A DNA stretch of 64,000 nucleotides, taken from Niabella sp. GTDB taxonomy: Bacteria; Bacteroidota; Bacteroidia; Chitinophagales; Chitinophagaceae. The stretch spans positions 1-64,000 of the forward strand of contig JAPUDO010000074.1 of NCBI GenBank assembly GCA_027493055.1, read 5' to 3'. Position 1 is the first letter of the stretch; each line of letters opens with the position of its first letter. Below the pieces are notes generated by a model. The model did no database searches. It saw nothing but the letters and a program-made list of their open reading frames with translations, and was not told the DNA's origin. The translations under genes and the position numbers were made by a program. Positions 51,236-59,662 of the stretch are shown piece by piece.

Positions 51236-52009
51236 TCAGCTGTTTAATACCTCAATAATTTCTTTAGCGGTATTACTGGTTTCGGTATCAGAAGCAGTGA
51301 GCGATTGAAAAATATGTTCCAGCGAGCCCTGCTGTGCGCTGGCCCTTAGTGTTTCAATAGTACCATCAGCAATGATCTGCCCTTTATCAATCAGTATAAT
51401 CCGATCACTTATTTTTTCCACCACATCCATAATATGAGAAGAGTAAAACATAGTTTTACCTGCCTGCTTCAATTGCTGAAGGATCTCTTTAACTAATATA
51501 ACGGCATTGGCATCCAGGCCGCTCAGAGGTTCATCTAAAAATATGATCTCCGGATTGTGCATCAGCCCGCTGATCAGTAATACTTTCTGGCGCATCCCTT
51601 TGCTGTAAGCGCTCATACGCATGTCTGCCTTATCGGCCAGGTCAAACAATTTCAAAAGCTCCCAACCCTTATCAGCAATTACCTGGTCACTCAGCCCGTA
51701 TAGCTTGCCCGTGAACTTTAAGTACTCCACAGGTGTGAGCACTTCATATAACGCGGCAAGCTCGGGTATATAGCCTATGCGACGTTTTACCTCAACAGGA
51801 TCCTGCCGCACATCCATTCCCAGCACTTTCACTTCGCCTTCAAATTCATCAATTATTCCAGCCATTATTTTAATTGTTGTGCTCTTGCCCGCACCATTTG
51901 GCCCTATGTATCCCAGTATCATCCCAGGGCCCGCCTGCAGGTCAATACCCTTCAGCACATAATTGCCGTTATACTGTTTTTTAAGCTGTGTAATTTCAAT
52001 AACGTTCAT
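51236..52009 (-). CDS. ABC transporter ATP-binding protein
   Basis: The 257-residue ATPase shows Walker A (GPNGAGKSTT), the signature region SAYSKGMRQKVLL (variant of LSGGQ, typical of CcmA-type exporters), Walker B (IIFLDEPLSGLD) and the switch His (YSSHIMDVVE). It is the first gene of a two-gene exporter operon with the membrane subunit immediately downstream. Confidence 0.95.
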   Translation of the reverse strand: MNVIEITQLKKQYNGNYVLKGIDLQAGPGMILGYIGPNGAGKSTTIKIMAGIIDEFEGEVKVLGMDVRQDPVEVKRRIGYIPELAALYEVLTPVEYLKFTGKLYGLSDQVIADKGWELLKLFDLADKADMRMSAYSKGMRQKVLLISGLMHNPEIIFLDEPLSGLDANAVILVKEILQQLKQAGKTMFYSSHIMDVVEKISDRIILIDKGQIIADGTIETLRASAQQGSLEHIFQSLTASDTETSNTAKEIIEVLNS

Positions 52010-52134
52010 AGTAAGCTTACCGGTTTTTCAGCAGTAAATATAGGACAACTCTGCCTACCTCTGCCTGCTTCCTCACATAAACAATAAAACAAAGCATTTG
52101 GAAATACGGGCCATACCGGGACGGTCAGCCCCTG

Positions 52135-53289
52135 TTACTTCAGCACGCCCCTGCTGATTACTATTCTCTGTACTTCGCTGGTGCCCTCATATATTTGGGT
52201 AATCTTCGCATCGCGCATCAGGCGCTCTACATGATACGCTTTTACATAACCATAGCCGCCATGTACCTGCACCGCTTCAATAGCTGTCCACATAGCAGTT
52301 TCAGAGGCATAGAGCTTAGCCATTGATGAGCTAACGGTATAATCTTTCTTATTATCTTTTTCCCAGGCAGCTTTTAAACACAGCAACCTTGCCGCTTCTA
52401 TTTTCAGGTGCATATCAGCCAGTTTGAAAGCAATGGCCTGGTGGTTCATTATTTCTGTACCAAAAGTTTTACGGGTTTTAGCGTACTCTTTTGCCAGCTC
52501 ATAAGCGCCACCGGCAATACCCAATGCCTGCGCTGCTATACCAATACGGCCTCCGGCAAGAGTTTTCATGGCAAACGTAAAGCCAAATCCTTCCTCCCCG
52601 ATCTTGTTTTCTTTTGGCACTTTTACATCGGTAAACATTACGGTATGTGTATCGCTTCCACGAATACCCAGTTTATTTTCTTTCGCAGCCACTGTTACAC
52701 CAGGCCATTCTTTTTCAACAATGAATGTTGTAATTCCCTTAGCACCTTTTCCCGCATCAGTCTGAGCCATTACCAGGTACATAGAAGCAGTACCTCCATT
52801 AGTGATCCAGTTTTTTGTACCGTTCAGCAAATAATGATCTCCTTTATCTTCTGCCGTGGTTTTCTGAGAAGTAGCATCACTGCCCGCTTCGGGCTCACTA
52901 AGCATAAAAGCACCGATGTACAGTTCCCCATCTTTTTTACCCTGTGCCAATGGTACCAGGTATTTCTGCTTTTGTTCTTCAGTTCCATAAGCTTCTAAGC
53001 CATAGCACACCAGGCTGTTATTCACGCTCATGCACACGCTTACACTTGCATCTATTTTGGATATTTCTTCCATTGCCAGCACATAGCTCACCGTATCCAT
53101 ACCAGCGCCTCCATATTGTTCTGGAACCATCATACCTAAAAAGCCCAGGTCAGCCAGCTTTGATACCTGGTCTTTAGGAAACTTTTGCAGCTCATCACGT
53201 TCTATAACGCCCGGCAGGCATTCGGTTTGAGCAAAGTCGCGGGCGGCTTTTTGTATCATGAGTTGCTCTTCGGTCAGTTCAAAGTTCAT
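52135..53289 (-). CDS. acyl-CoA dehydrogenase
   Basis: From the Met at 53289 (MNFELTEEQLMIQKAARDFA) the product is 384 residues, the normal length for a short-chain or butyryl-CoA dehydrogenase. Visible features are the FAD/substrate segment GAFMLSEPEAGSDATSQKT, KNWITNGG, and the C-terminal IYEGTSEVQRIVISR with the catalytic Glu. It should introduce a trans double bond into acyl-CoA in beta-oxidation, passing electrons to ETF. No other beta-oxidation genes are nearby. Confidence 0.95.
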   Translation of the reverse strand: MNFELTEEQLMIQKAARDFAQTECLPGVIERDELQKFPKDQVSKLADLGFLGMMVPEQYGGAGMDTVSYVLAMEEISKIDASVSVCMSVNNSLVCYGLEAYGTEEQKQKYLVPLAQGKKDGELYIGAFMLSEPEAGSDATSQKTTAEDKGDHYLLNGTKNWITNGGTASMYLVMAQTDAGKGAKGITTFIVEKEWPGVTVAAKENKLGIRGSDTHTVMFTDVKVPKENKIGEEGFGFTFAMKTLAGGRIGIAAQALGIAGGAYELAKEYAKTRKTFGTEIMNHQAIAFKLADMHLKIEAARLLCLKAAWEKDNKKDYTVSSSMAKLYASETAMWTAIEAVQVHGGYGYVKAYHVERLMRDAKITQIYEGTSEVQRIVISRGVLK

Positions 53290-53373
53290 AGAGCATCGTT
53301 TGTATAAATGTAAAGTTTTTGGTCCATTTATCACAACGCACTTTTAAAAGTTGATATAAGGCAAGCAAAAAGA

Positions 53374-53569
53374 ATCGCCCGGAGACGATAGAAATGTAAA
53401 ATACTACATGAAGAATATTAAATTTTAAAAGACGGAAGGCATAAGGCTTAAAGCAAAAGGCTGGATGCATAAAGCTTTTTGATTCAAACGGTCGCCACAG
53501 GCGACAGAGTAATATTGCGAAGCGAAGACGCTTCGCACAGCGGAACAAAAAAATCGCCCGAAGGCGATT
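53374..53569. repeat. REP-like hairpins in the 53290-53673 gap
   Basis: Small palindromes of the same type as at 9.6-9.9 kb: 53374-53389 (atcgcccggagacgat), 53491-53505 (gtcgcc/ggcgac), 53517-53536 (8-bp stem GCGAAGCG/CGCTTCGC, loop AAGA) and 53552-53569 (7-bp stem AATCGCC/GGCGATT, loop CGAA). The first and last copies also share flanks. No gene is seen in this 384-bp gap. Confidence 0.7.
53434..53475. repeat. six-unit heptamer tract
   Basis: Six in-phase units all ending GC (ggaaggc, ataaggc, ttaaagc, aaaaggc, tggatgc, ataaagc), placed between the REP-like hairpins. Confidence 0.6.
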
Positions 53570-53612
53570 GAAATATAAAATTGAATGTAAAATGCTGAAG
53601 GCTGGGGACTTA

Positions 53613-53676
53613 CTTCCGACCTCTGTCTCCAGACCTCGGACTTTCCGACTCCGGACTTTTCTGACTTTCCCGACTA
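53613..53676. repeat. heptamer-like tract at the helicase 3' end
   Basis: Units cttccga, cctctgt, ctccaga, cctcgga, then longer units (ctttccga, ctccgga) with broken phase, running up to the helicase stop codon at 53674-53676. Confidence 0.5.
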
Positions 53677-55320
53677 TTTCCTCCTTCCTCCGCCACCGGT
53701 TGCAGCATCATTCATCCTTATCTTTCTGCCACGATAATTTTTGCCATCGAGGGCCTTAATCATTTTCTTACCTGCATTAGGCTCTATCTCTACCCAGCTA
53801 TTCATTTCCTTCATATCAATACTGCCTAATACCTCTTTGCTCAAGCCACTCATATCTAAAATGAACTGCAGGAAGCTGGCTTTATAAAAACCGTCTTTGG
53901 TTCCCAGGTTTACAAACAGGCGTTGGTAATTGCCTCCGCGGGAGAAACCTTTACCTCCGCCCTGCCTTTCGCGCGAAGCTTTAGGCTCCCTGTCCGTACG
54001 CTGGTTAAGATCTGCAGCGTTCTCATAATATTTCAAAAACCTGTCAAACTCCAGGGCAGCTACACGTTGCAGAATTTCCTCCTTTTCCACTCCTTCAAAC
54101 TTCTCTTTCAAAACAGGCAGGTACGTCTCATATTCGCCGTGGCTGATATCGGCCTTCAGCATTTTATCTATAAAATGAAAAAACTGTTTACGGCAAACAT
54201 CTTTACCGCTGGGTATATCCATTTTATGAAACCTGGTATTTACCAGCTTTTCTATCTGCCTTAAACGATACACTTCTCTTGGCGTAACAATTGAAATAGA
54301 AATACCGCTTCTACCGGCCCTTCCGGTACGGCCGCTCCGGTGCGTATATACTTCTGTATCGTCGGGCAATTCATAATTAATTACATGGGTAATGCCCTGA
54401 ACATCTATACCCCGCGCTGCCACATCGGTTGCTATCAGCAACTCCAGCGATTTCTCACGGAAACGGCCCATTACTTTGTCGCGCTGCGCCTGGGTTAAAT
54501 CTCCGTGCAAGGCGTCAATATCATAACCCTCCCTGATCAGTTGTTCGGTTATCTGCTGGGCATCGGCCTTGGTACGTGTAAAAATGATACCATAAATACC
54601 AGGGTTAAAATCTATAATACGCTTTAGTGTTTCGTAACGGTTTATATGCTGCGTTAAAAAATACTGGTGATCAATATTTACATTTGTTGAATTCACTTTA
54701 CCCACAGCAATCTCTGCAGGTTTATCCATGAACCGTTTGCTAACACTTCTGATTTCCGGAGGCATAGTAGCGCTGAACAGCCACATGCTATGGCGGTTAA
54801 TGGTTTCTTTAAGAATAAACTCTATATCCTCTTTAAAGCCCATGTTCAGCATTTCATCCGCCTCATCCAGCACCACATAGTTAATATCTTCCAGGTGAAT
54901 GGCTTTTCTTTCAATAAGGTCTATCAGCCTTCCGGGAGTAGCCACTACTATATGCGTTCCTCTTTTAAGATCACGCACCTGCTGCGTAATAGAGGTTCCT
55001 CCATAGACAGCGGTGATCGACAGGCGCCCTTTTTGCGCAAACCGCTCCAAATCGGTAGTGATCTGCAAACAAAGCTCGCGGGTAGGACAAATAACCAATG
55101 CCTGCGGTGTGCGCTGCTCTTTATTAATTAACTGCAATAAGGGTAATCCAAAAGCCGCTGTTTTACCGGTACCTGTTTGTGCTAATCCAACAAAATCTTT
55201 TGTACCTTGTAATAAAACCGGGATGGCCTGTTGCTGGATGGGTGTGGGAGTTACGAAACCGATGGTTTCCAGGGATTGAAGCAGCCCAGCTTCTATCCCT
55301 AATGATTCAAATGTTGTCAT
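53674..55320 (-). CDS. DEAD-box RNA helicase with DbpA-type RNA-binding domain
   Basis: The 548-residue protein has the Q motif, Walker A AQTGTGKTAAF, DEAD in VVLDEADEMLN, SAT in FSATMP, and HRSGRTGRAG in the second RecA lobe. A linker with GGGKGFSRGG leads to a DbpA-like RRM (YQRLFVNLGTKDGFYKASFLQF) and a basic, Gly-rich tail. It probably remodels rRNA or mRNA in ribosome assembly or cold adaptation. It is CsdA/DeaD-like in size but has the DbpA C-terminal domain. A TACCTTTG box lies 10 bp before the start codon. Confidence 0.95.
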   Translation of the reverse strand: MTTFESLGIEAGLLQSLETIGFVTPTPIQQQAIPVLLQGTKDFVGLAQTGTGKTAAFGLPLLQLINKEQRTPQALVICPTRELCLQITTDLERFAQKGRLSITAVYGGTSITQQVRDLKRGTHIVVATPGRLIDLIERKAIHLEDINYVVLDEADEMLNMGFKEDIEFILKETINRHSMWLFSATMPPEIRSVSKRFMDKPAEIAVGKVNSTNVNIDHQYFLTQHINRYETLKRIIDFNPGIYGIIFTRTKADAQQITEQLIREGYDIDALHGDLTQAQRDKVMGRFREKSLELLIATDVAARGIDVQGITHVINYELPDDTEVYTHRSGRTGRAGRSGISISIVTPREVYRLRQIEKLVNTRFHKMDIPSGKDVCRKQFFHFIDKMLKADISHGEYETYLPVLKEKFEGVEKEEILQRVAALEFDRFLKYYENAADLNQRTDREPKASRERQGGGKGFSRGGNYQRLFVNLGTKDGFYKASFLQFILDMSGLSKEVLGSIDMKEMNSWVEIEPNAGKKMIKALDGKNYRGRKIRMNDAATGGGGRRK

Positions 55321-55330
55321 AAAAAGAGTG

Positions 55331-55338
55331 CAAAGGTA
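55331..55338 (-). promoter_or_regulatory. -7 box of the helicase gene
   Basis: The minus strand reads TACCTTTG, ten bases before the ATG at 55320; the same octamer precedes the RluD-type gene at 61580. Confidence 0.5.
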
Positions 55339-55433
55339 CGATAAATAGACTGATATATTAAGAATTTATGGTTGATACATGAGGTGGCAGGGCTGAGAAT
55401 GCAGGTAATGATCAAAAAAGGCCTTTATTTATA

Positions 55434-55462
55434 CAAAAAACCACTCCGCCTGGGCGGAATGG
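55434..55462 (-). terminator. intrinsic terminator of the small lipoprotein gene
   Basis: The minus strand has stem CCATTCCGCC/GGCGGAGTGG (one G-T pair, tiny CA loop) followed by TTTTTT, starting 29 bp after the stop codon. Confidence 0.85.
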
Positions 55463-55490
55463 CTCCTCTATATTGCTTGCCGAAAAAAAA

Positions 55491-55694
55491 CTATAGTGTA
55501 GTAGACGTGTCTGTTGTTACCGGAGTTGTATCTGCATTTACCATTGTATCTGCAGGATTAACCGGGGGATTTCCCGTAGAAGGCTCAATCACTGAGCTGT
55601 CAGAAGAAACCTCTGTAGACTCTTCATTAGCTGTATTATTACACGCTAAAAACCCTAAAGAACTGATTGCTAAGAGAATAAGTAATTTTTTCAT
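55491..55694 (-). CDS. small Ser/Thr-rich lipoprotein
   Basis: The 67-residue product has a lipoprotein signal peptide with lipobox LGFLAC before NNTANEES. The mature 49-residue tail is low-complexity, rich in Ser, Thr, Pro and acidic residues. No fold or family is recognisable. It is supported as a gene by the lipobox, a dedicated promoter motif (55723-55751) and its own terminator. It is divergent from an ECF sigma gene and shares that gene's promoter motif, so it is a probable member of the sigma regulon. Confidence 0.75.
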   Translation of the reverse strand: MKKLLILLAISSLGFLACNNTANEESTEVSSDSSVIEPSTGNPPVNPADTMVNADTTPVTTDTSTTL

Positions 55695-55722
55695 AAATAA
55701 AGCGATTTAAGGTTAAAAAAGT

Positions 55723-55751
55723 TAATACCAACCTCGCTAAAAAGGTAACCC
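55723..55751 (-). promoter_or_regulatory. putative ECF promoter of the small lipoprotein gene
   Basis: The minus strand reads GGGTTAC, 16 bp, then GTATTA, 28 bp before the lipoprotein ATG. The same motif with 15-bp spacing faces the other way at 55782-55809. Confidence 0.6.
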
Positions 55752-55781
55752 ATGAATAAATATTTTTTTCTGACTGAAAAA

Positions 55782-55809
55782 GGGTTACTATTTTTAAAAT
55801 TCCGTATTA
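55782..55809 (+). promoter_or_regulatory. putative ECF promoter of the sigma-protease operon
   Basis: GGGTTAC (55782-55788), 15 bp, GTATTA (55804-55809). The predicted transcription start is close to 55816, only a few bases before the TTG start codon at 55822. The match with the divergent promoter suggests that the sigma factor controls its own gene. Confidence 0.6.
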
Positions 55810-55821
55810 AATTATCACAGG

Positions 55822-56400
55822 TTGAAAGATTCTATATTAGAAGAGGAAATAAGTTTACTGAAAGGATTAGCCCGCAGCGACAAAAAATCTGTGGAAGTCA
55901 TTTATAGCCAGAACTATAACCTGGTGCAGGCTTTGGTAGTGAACAATAATGGTACTACAGATGATGCCAAAGATATTTTCCAGGAAGCAATGATGGTTCT
56001 GTTTGATAAGGCGAGATCGGGAAATTTCGAATTAAATTGCCAGATACGCACTTACCTGTATGCTGTAGCCAGAAGACTCTGGTTAAAAAAGCTTAGTAAG
56101 AGCAACCGGTATATTGCCGATTTTGATGACACGAACGAAACACAAATAGCTGTAGATGATGATATGGTGGAGCATGAGCAGAAAGATGCTGAATTTGACA
56201 TGATGCATACAGCTATAGGAACATTAGGCGAGCCCTGCAAAAGCCTGCTGGAAGCGTTTTATTTTAAAAACCTGAGCATGCAGGAAATAGCAGAAAACTT
56301 TGGGTACACTAATGCAGAAAATGCAAAAACCCAGAAATACAAATGCCTGATGCGTTTAAAAAAAATATTCTTTTCTCAATATAAAAAAACTGATAAGTGA
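55822..56400 (+). CDS. ECF-type RNA polymerase sigma factor
   Basis: The 192-residue protein has region 2 (VIYSQNYNLVQALVVNNNG to FQEAMMVLFDKARSG and IRTYLYAVARRLWLKKL) and region 4 (LLEAFYFKNLSMQEIAENFGYTNAENAKTQKYKCLMRL). The start is a TTG; no in-frame ATG precedes region 2. Its TGA stop overlaps the ATG of a membrane protein carrying an anti-sigma-like N-terminus, an arrangement typical of sigma/anti-sigma pairs. The promoter motif matches that of the divergent lipoprotein gene. Confidence 0.92.
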   Translation: MKDSILEEEISLLKGLARSDKKSVEVIYSQNYNLVQALVVNNNGTTDDAKDIFQEAMMVLFDKARSGNFELNCQIRTYLYAVARRLWLKKLSKSNRYIADFDDTNETQIAVDDDMVEHEQKDAEFDMMHTAIGTLGEPCKSLLEAFYFKNLSMQEIAENFGYTNAENAKTQKYKCLMRLKKIFFSQYKKTDK

Positions 56401-57530
56401 TGAATGATCAGCAAAATAATATTACCCTTTTAGATGCCGTTGAGCGGTATATTATGGGAAATATGAATCCTGACGAACGCCTTCATTTTGAAAACCTGCG
56501 CAAGACCGATAGCGAAGTAGACCAGATGGTGGTGGAACATACCCTGTTCCTGCAAAAAATGAACCGCTTTAATCAATGGCAAAAATTTCAGCTTTCACTG
56601 AACGAAATACATAATAACCTTTCGGCCCAGGGAAAAATTGACGCGGCCCAACCTAAAGGCGGCAAATTACGCTACCTGTTTAACCGCGTTAAGAAAACTG
56701 CAGCCATTGCGGCTTCAATAGCCGGTATTACGGCTTTGATCGTAAGCGGCATTATAGGATCAGTAACCCCCAAGGCTACTAACAGCCAGTTTGAAAAGCT
56801 TAAAAGAGATATTAATAACCTGGCACAAAAGTCCCAGATCCAGGACCGGGAAATTAACAACCTGAAGCAAAGCGACATCAACAAAACCCCTGAAATCCCT
56901 TATATCAATAGTGGTACCGGTTTTTTGATTGATGGCAAAGGTTACCTGGTAACTAATAATCACGTAATTGAAAATGCGCAAAATGTAGCTGTTCAAAATA
57001 ATGCCGGGAAAGAGTTTTTAGCCCAGGTAGTATATAGCAACCCGGCTACTGATATTGCCATACTTAAAATAAACGACCCCGATTTTAAATCCCTGCCCGG
57101 AATCCCCTACAGCTTCACAAAAAAATCAGCTGATCTTGCGGAGCCTATATTTACCCTGGGTTATCCCAAAGATGATGAGCTGGTTTATAAACAGGGCTAC
57201 CTGAGCTCAAGAACAGGGTTTGACGGCGACACATTGGGCTGCCAGATTGATATCAGAGCTGACAGGGGCAATAGCGGAAGCCCTGTGCTGAACAGTAATG
57301 GCGAAGTAATTGGCATTTTGAATGCCAGGCAAAGAGACGCGCAAGGTGTGGCTTTTGCTGTACAGAGTCAGAATATTTTTAATGCACTGAACGAGCTGAA
57401 GGCGCACAACAAGTCGGACTCTACCCTTAAAAGCGTAAAACTTAATACTAAAACCGCTCTTACCGGGTTAAAAAGACCCCAGCAAACCAAGAAAATAGAG
57501 GATTATATATATATGGTGAAAGTGAACTGA
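56400..57530 (+). CDS. membrane-anchored anti-sigma-like / HtrA-type serine protease fusion
   Basis: The ATG at 56400 overlaps the sigma stop codon (TGATG); a GTG at 56397 is the alternative. Residues 1-90 are a cytoplasmic helical part resembling anti-sigma proteins (LLDAVERYIMGNMNPDERLHFE). A transmembrane helix follows (about 100-122, AAIAASIAGITALIVSGIIG), then a coiled coil and a periplasmic trypsin-fold protease. The triad is visible: His about 187 in VTNNHVIE, Asp about 216 in PATDIAILK, Ser about 290 in RGNSGSPV. No PDZ domain is seen. It probably binds the sigma factor and senses envelope stress through the protease domain. Confidence 0.85.
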   Translation: MNDQQNNITLLDAVERYIMGNMNPDERLHFENLRKTDSEVDQMVVEHTLFLQKMNRFNQWQKFQLSLNEIHNNLSAQGKIDAAQPKGGKLRYLFNRVKKTAAIAASIAGITALIVSGIIGSVTPKATNSQFEKLKRDINNLAQKSQIQDREINNLKQSDINKTPEIPYINSGTGFLIDGKGYLVTNNHVIENAQNVAVQNNAGKEFLAQVVYSNPATDIAILKINDPDFKSLPGIPYSFTKKSADLAEPIFTLGYPKDDELVYKQGYLSSRTGFDGDTLGCQIDIRADRGNSGSPVLNSNGEVIGILNARQRDAQGVAFAVQSQNIFNALNELKAHNKSDSTLKSVKLNTKTALTGLKRPQQTKKIEDYIYMVKVN

Positions 57531-57559
57531 TGTGTTAGCATTAAGCCAAAACCGGATAG

Positions 57560-57587
57560 GCGCTACCTAAAAAGTAGCGCTTTTTTT
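57560..57587 (+). terminator. intrinsic terminator of the sigma-protease operon
   Basis: Stem GCGCTAC/GTAGCGC with a 7-nt loop followed by TTTTTTT, 29 bp after the protease stop codon. Confidence 0.9.
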
Positions 57588-57664
57588 AGCAGAGTCTCGC
57601 CGCAGACATTGCGTATGGACTTAGCGTCATACACACGACGAGTCCTGCAGGAAGAGCCTCGAAA

Positions 57665-57704
57665 CAAAAAACCCTGCAATCAAAAACAATTGCAAGGTTT
57701 TTTT
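57665..57704 (-). terminator. bidirectional-type terminator
   Basis: Stem CCTTGCAAT/ATTGCAGGG (one mismatch) is flanked by A and T runs on both sides. It should stop the minus-strand nucleotidyltransferase transcript and may also stop read-through from the left. Confidence 0.8.
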
Positions 57705-57723
57705 ATGATCTGTCAGAAACAGG

Positions 57724-58623
57724 TTAAACGTCCCAAAGATTGGTGCTGTATTCCCCTTTTTCTATTAAACCGTTCAGCTGCTTTTGCACAGCAGGCGCAT
57801 CTTCCTTGTAAGTTACGCCAAACCATTGGGCCGAAGTGGTAATAACTTTTACCACGCCTCCATCCTGGATAAAATTGTCTACCACCGCAGGAATTAAAAA
57901 CTCCGACTTGGGAACAGCAATACTTTCTTTAATAAATGCTTTAAAGTCCTTTTCATACAATTCATACACCGAGGGATGGAAACACCAGAAGTTCATAGAC
58001 ACAACCGTATCTTTTGAAAGCTCATCCGGCTGAAGTCCATCGTCCACTTTCACCTTATCATCCTGCACGCCAATACCAATGCGTTCTACCACGCTGGCCA
58101 GGTTACCTTTATCATCCAATCCGCAAACACCGCGGTTTACCGTTCCGTGCTCCGATAAAGTATTCATCAACGGATAGCCGATAACTGCATAGGTTTTTTC
58201 ATCACATACCGTAGTTAAAAACTCAACCGCCTTTTTAAAAGCATCAAAGCCATAAAAATCGTCAGCATTGATCACTGCAAAAGGAGTTTTCACTACATTT
58301 TTAGTACATAAAACCGCATGGCCTGTGCCCCAGGGTTTGGTACGCTCTTCAGGAATGGCAACACCATCCAGGTACATATCCAGCTCCTGGAAAGCAAATT
58401 CATAATCCACCTTCCCGTCAAGCTTTGAAGCAAACAACTGGCGAAAGTTATCTTCAAATTGCTGCCGGATCAAAAAAACAATTTTACCAAATCCGGCTTT
58501 TACTGCATCGGCAATAGAATAGTCCATTATAGTTTCGCCACTGGGGCCAAAGGCTTCTACCTGTTTCATGCTGCCATAGCGGGAAGCCATACCGGCTGCT
58601 AATATCACTAGTGTTGGTTTCAT
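57724..58623 (-). CDS. sugar-phosphate nucleotidyltransferase family protein
   Basis: The 299-residue protein opens with the nucleotidyltransferase motif LVILAAGMASRYGSMKQVEAFG, has the GTGHAVLCTKN base-contact region and the metal-binding ADDFYGFDAF. It resembles UDP-glucose pyrophosphorylase-like NTP_transferases of Bacteroidota, but the exact nucleotide and sugar cannot be called. It is monocistronic with its own terminator. Confidence 0.88.
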   Translation of the reverse strand: MKPTLVILAAGMASRYGSMKQVEAFGPSGETIMDYSIADAVKAGFGKIVFLIRQQFEDNFRQLFASKLDGKVDYEFAFQELDMYLDGVAIPEERTKPWGTGHAVLCTKNVVKTPFAVINADDFYGFDAFKKAVEFLTTVCDEKTYAVIGYPLMNTLSEHGTVNRGVCGLDDKGNLASVVERIGIGVQDDKVKVDDGLQPDELSKDTVVSMNFWCFHPSVYELYEKDFKAFIKESIAVPKSEFLIPAVVDNFIQDGGVVKVITTSAQWFGVTYKEDAPAVQKQLNGLIEKGEYSTNLWDV

Positions 58624-58730
58624 AATAAGACGAAAAATATTAAATGATAAATTTAAAATGTTGACTAAAAATTGTATTAAGATATAAACCGTTTCAAAAA
58701 TAAGGTAATTTAGCTAACAGCTATTACGAT

Positions 58731-59609
58731 ATGGATATTATTGATGAAGATTTAATAACAACCGATTACATCCCTTTTCTCAGCAATGACAGCGTTTCGG
58801 CCTATGTTTTGAGGCTTGATAAAATTCATTCAGTAATAAGCGGTAACAAATGGTTTAAGCTCAGGTTCCATCTGCAGGAAGCTAAAAAAAACAACTTTCA
58901 AACAATAGTAACTTTCGGAGGCGCCTTTTCCAATCATATAGTAGCAGCTGCCGCAGCCTGCCGCAGCTACGGCTTTAGCAGTGTGGGCATTATTCGTGGA
59001 GAAGCGCCTGAAGTGTATTCCCACACTTTAAAAGCTGCTGCCTCTTATGGTATGAAACTGATCTTTATATCCAGGGAAGCTTATAAAAACAAAATCATTC
59101 CCACGCCATTTAATAGCCCGGAATACTATATAATACCTGAAGGCGGCTATAGCCGGTCAGGCGCCGAAGGAGCAGCTACCATTCCTTATAATAAATCATT
59201 ATTTCATACGGTTTGCTGCGCTGTGGGAACAGGCACTATGATGGCTGGCCTGCTCAATGGTAAATCCCCCCATACAGCCATCCAGGGCTTTAGCGTATTA
59301 AAAAACAATACGGGCATTGAAGCTGAAATAAGGAATTTACTGGTAAAGCCTGATGATGAGATCAGCGTCAATCACCATTTTCACTTTGGAGGTTATGCCA
59401 AGCACAAGCCAGCGCTTATAACATTTATGAATACACTTTATGCCCAAACCGGTATCCCTACTGATTTTGTGTACACCGCTAAACTCTTTTACGGCGTACA
59501 GCAGCTGATAAAAGAAAACTATTTCCCCAAAGGCTCCCATATACTCATTATTCACTCCGGGGGATTGCAGGGCAATTTTTCTTTACGAAAAGGAACGTTA
59601 ATATTCTGA
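58731..59609 (+). CDS. ACC deaminase / D-cysteine desulfhydrase family PLP enzyme
   Basis: The 292-residue fold-type II PLP enzyme has the lysine motif SGNKWFKLRF, the phosphate/substrate segment TFGGAFSNHIVAAAAAC, and a C-terminal IIHSGGLQGNFSL. It is shorter than the typical enzyme of about 330 residues. Reactions in this family are deamination of 1-aminocyclopropane-1-carboxylate or beta-elimination of D-cysteine; which one applies here is not clear. Confidence 0.88.
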   Translation: MDIIDEDLITTDYIPFLSNDSVSAYVLRLDKIHSVISGNKWFKLRFHLQEAKKNNFQTIVTFGGAFSNHIVAAAAACRSYGFSSVGIIRGEAPEVYSHTLKAAASYGMKLIFISREAYKNKIIPTPFNSPEYYIIPEGGYSRSGAEGAATIPYNKSLFHTVCCAVGTGTMMAGLLNGKSPHTAIQGFSVLKNNTGIEAEIRNLLVKPDDEISVNHHFHFGGYAKHKPALITFMNTLYAQTGIPTDFVYTAKLFYGVQQLIKENYFPKGSHILIIHSGGLQGNFSLRKGTLIF

Positions 59610-59628
59610 ACCATTCTTTTATGTCGCT

Positions 59629-59636
59629 TATCTTTG
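59629..59636 (+). promoter_or_regulatory. putative -7 box
   Basis: TATCTTTG, 26 bp before the ATG of the exported protein at 59663. Confidence 0.4.
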
Positions 59637-59662
59637 CCGGTTAAGTAGTCAATGGCTCTATT

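Noticed and set aside
55372-55710. Plus-strand open frame over the small lipoprotein gene
   Set aside because: It is antisense to a gene with lipobox, promoter motif and terminator on the minus strand; its translation has no recognisable features.
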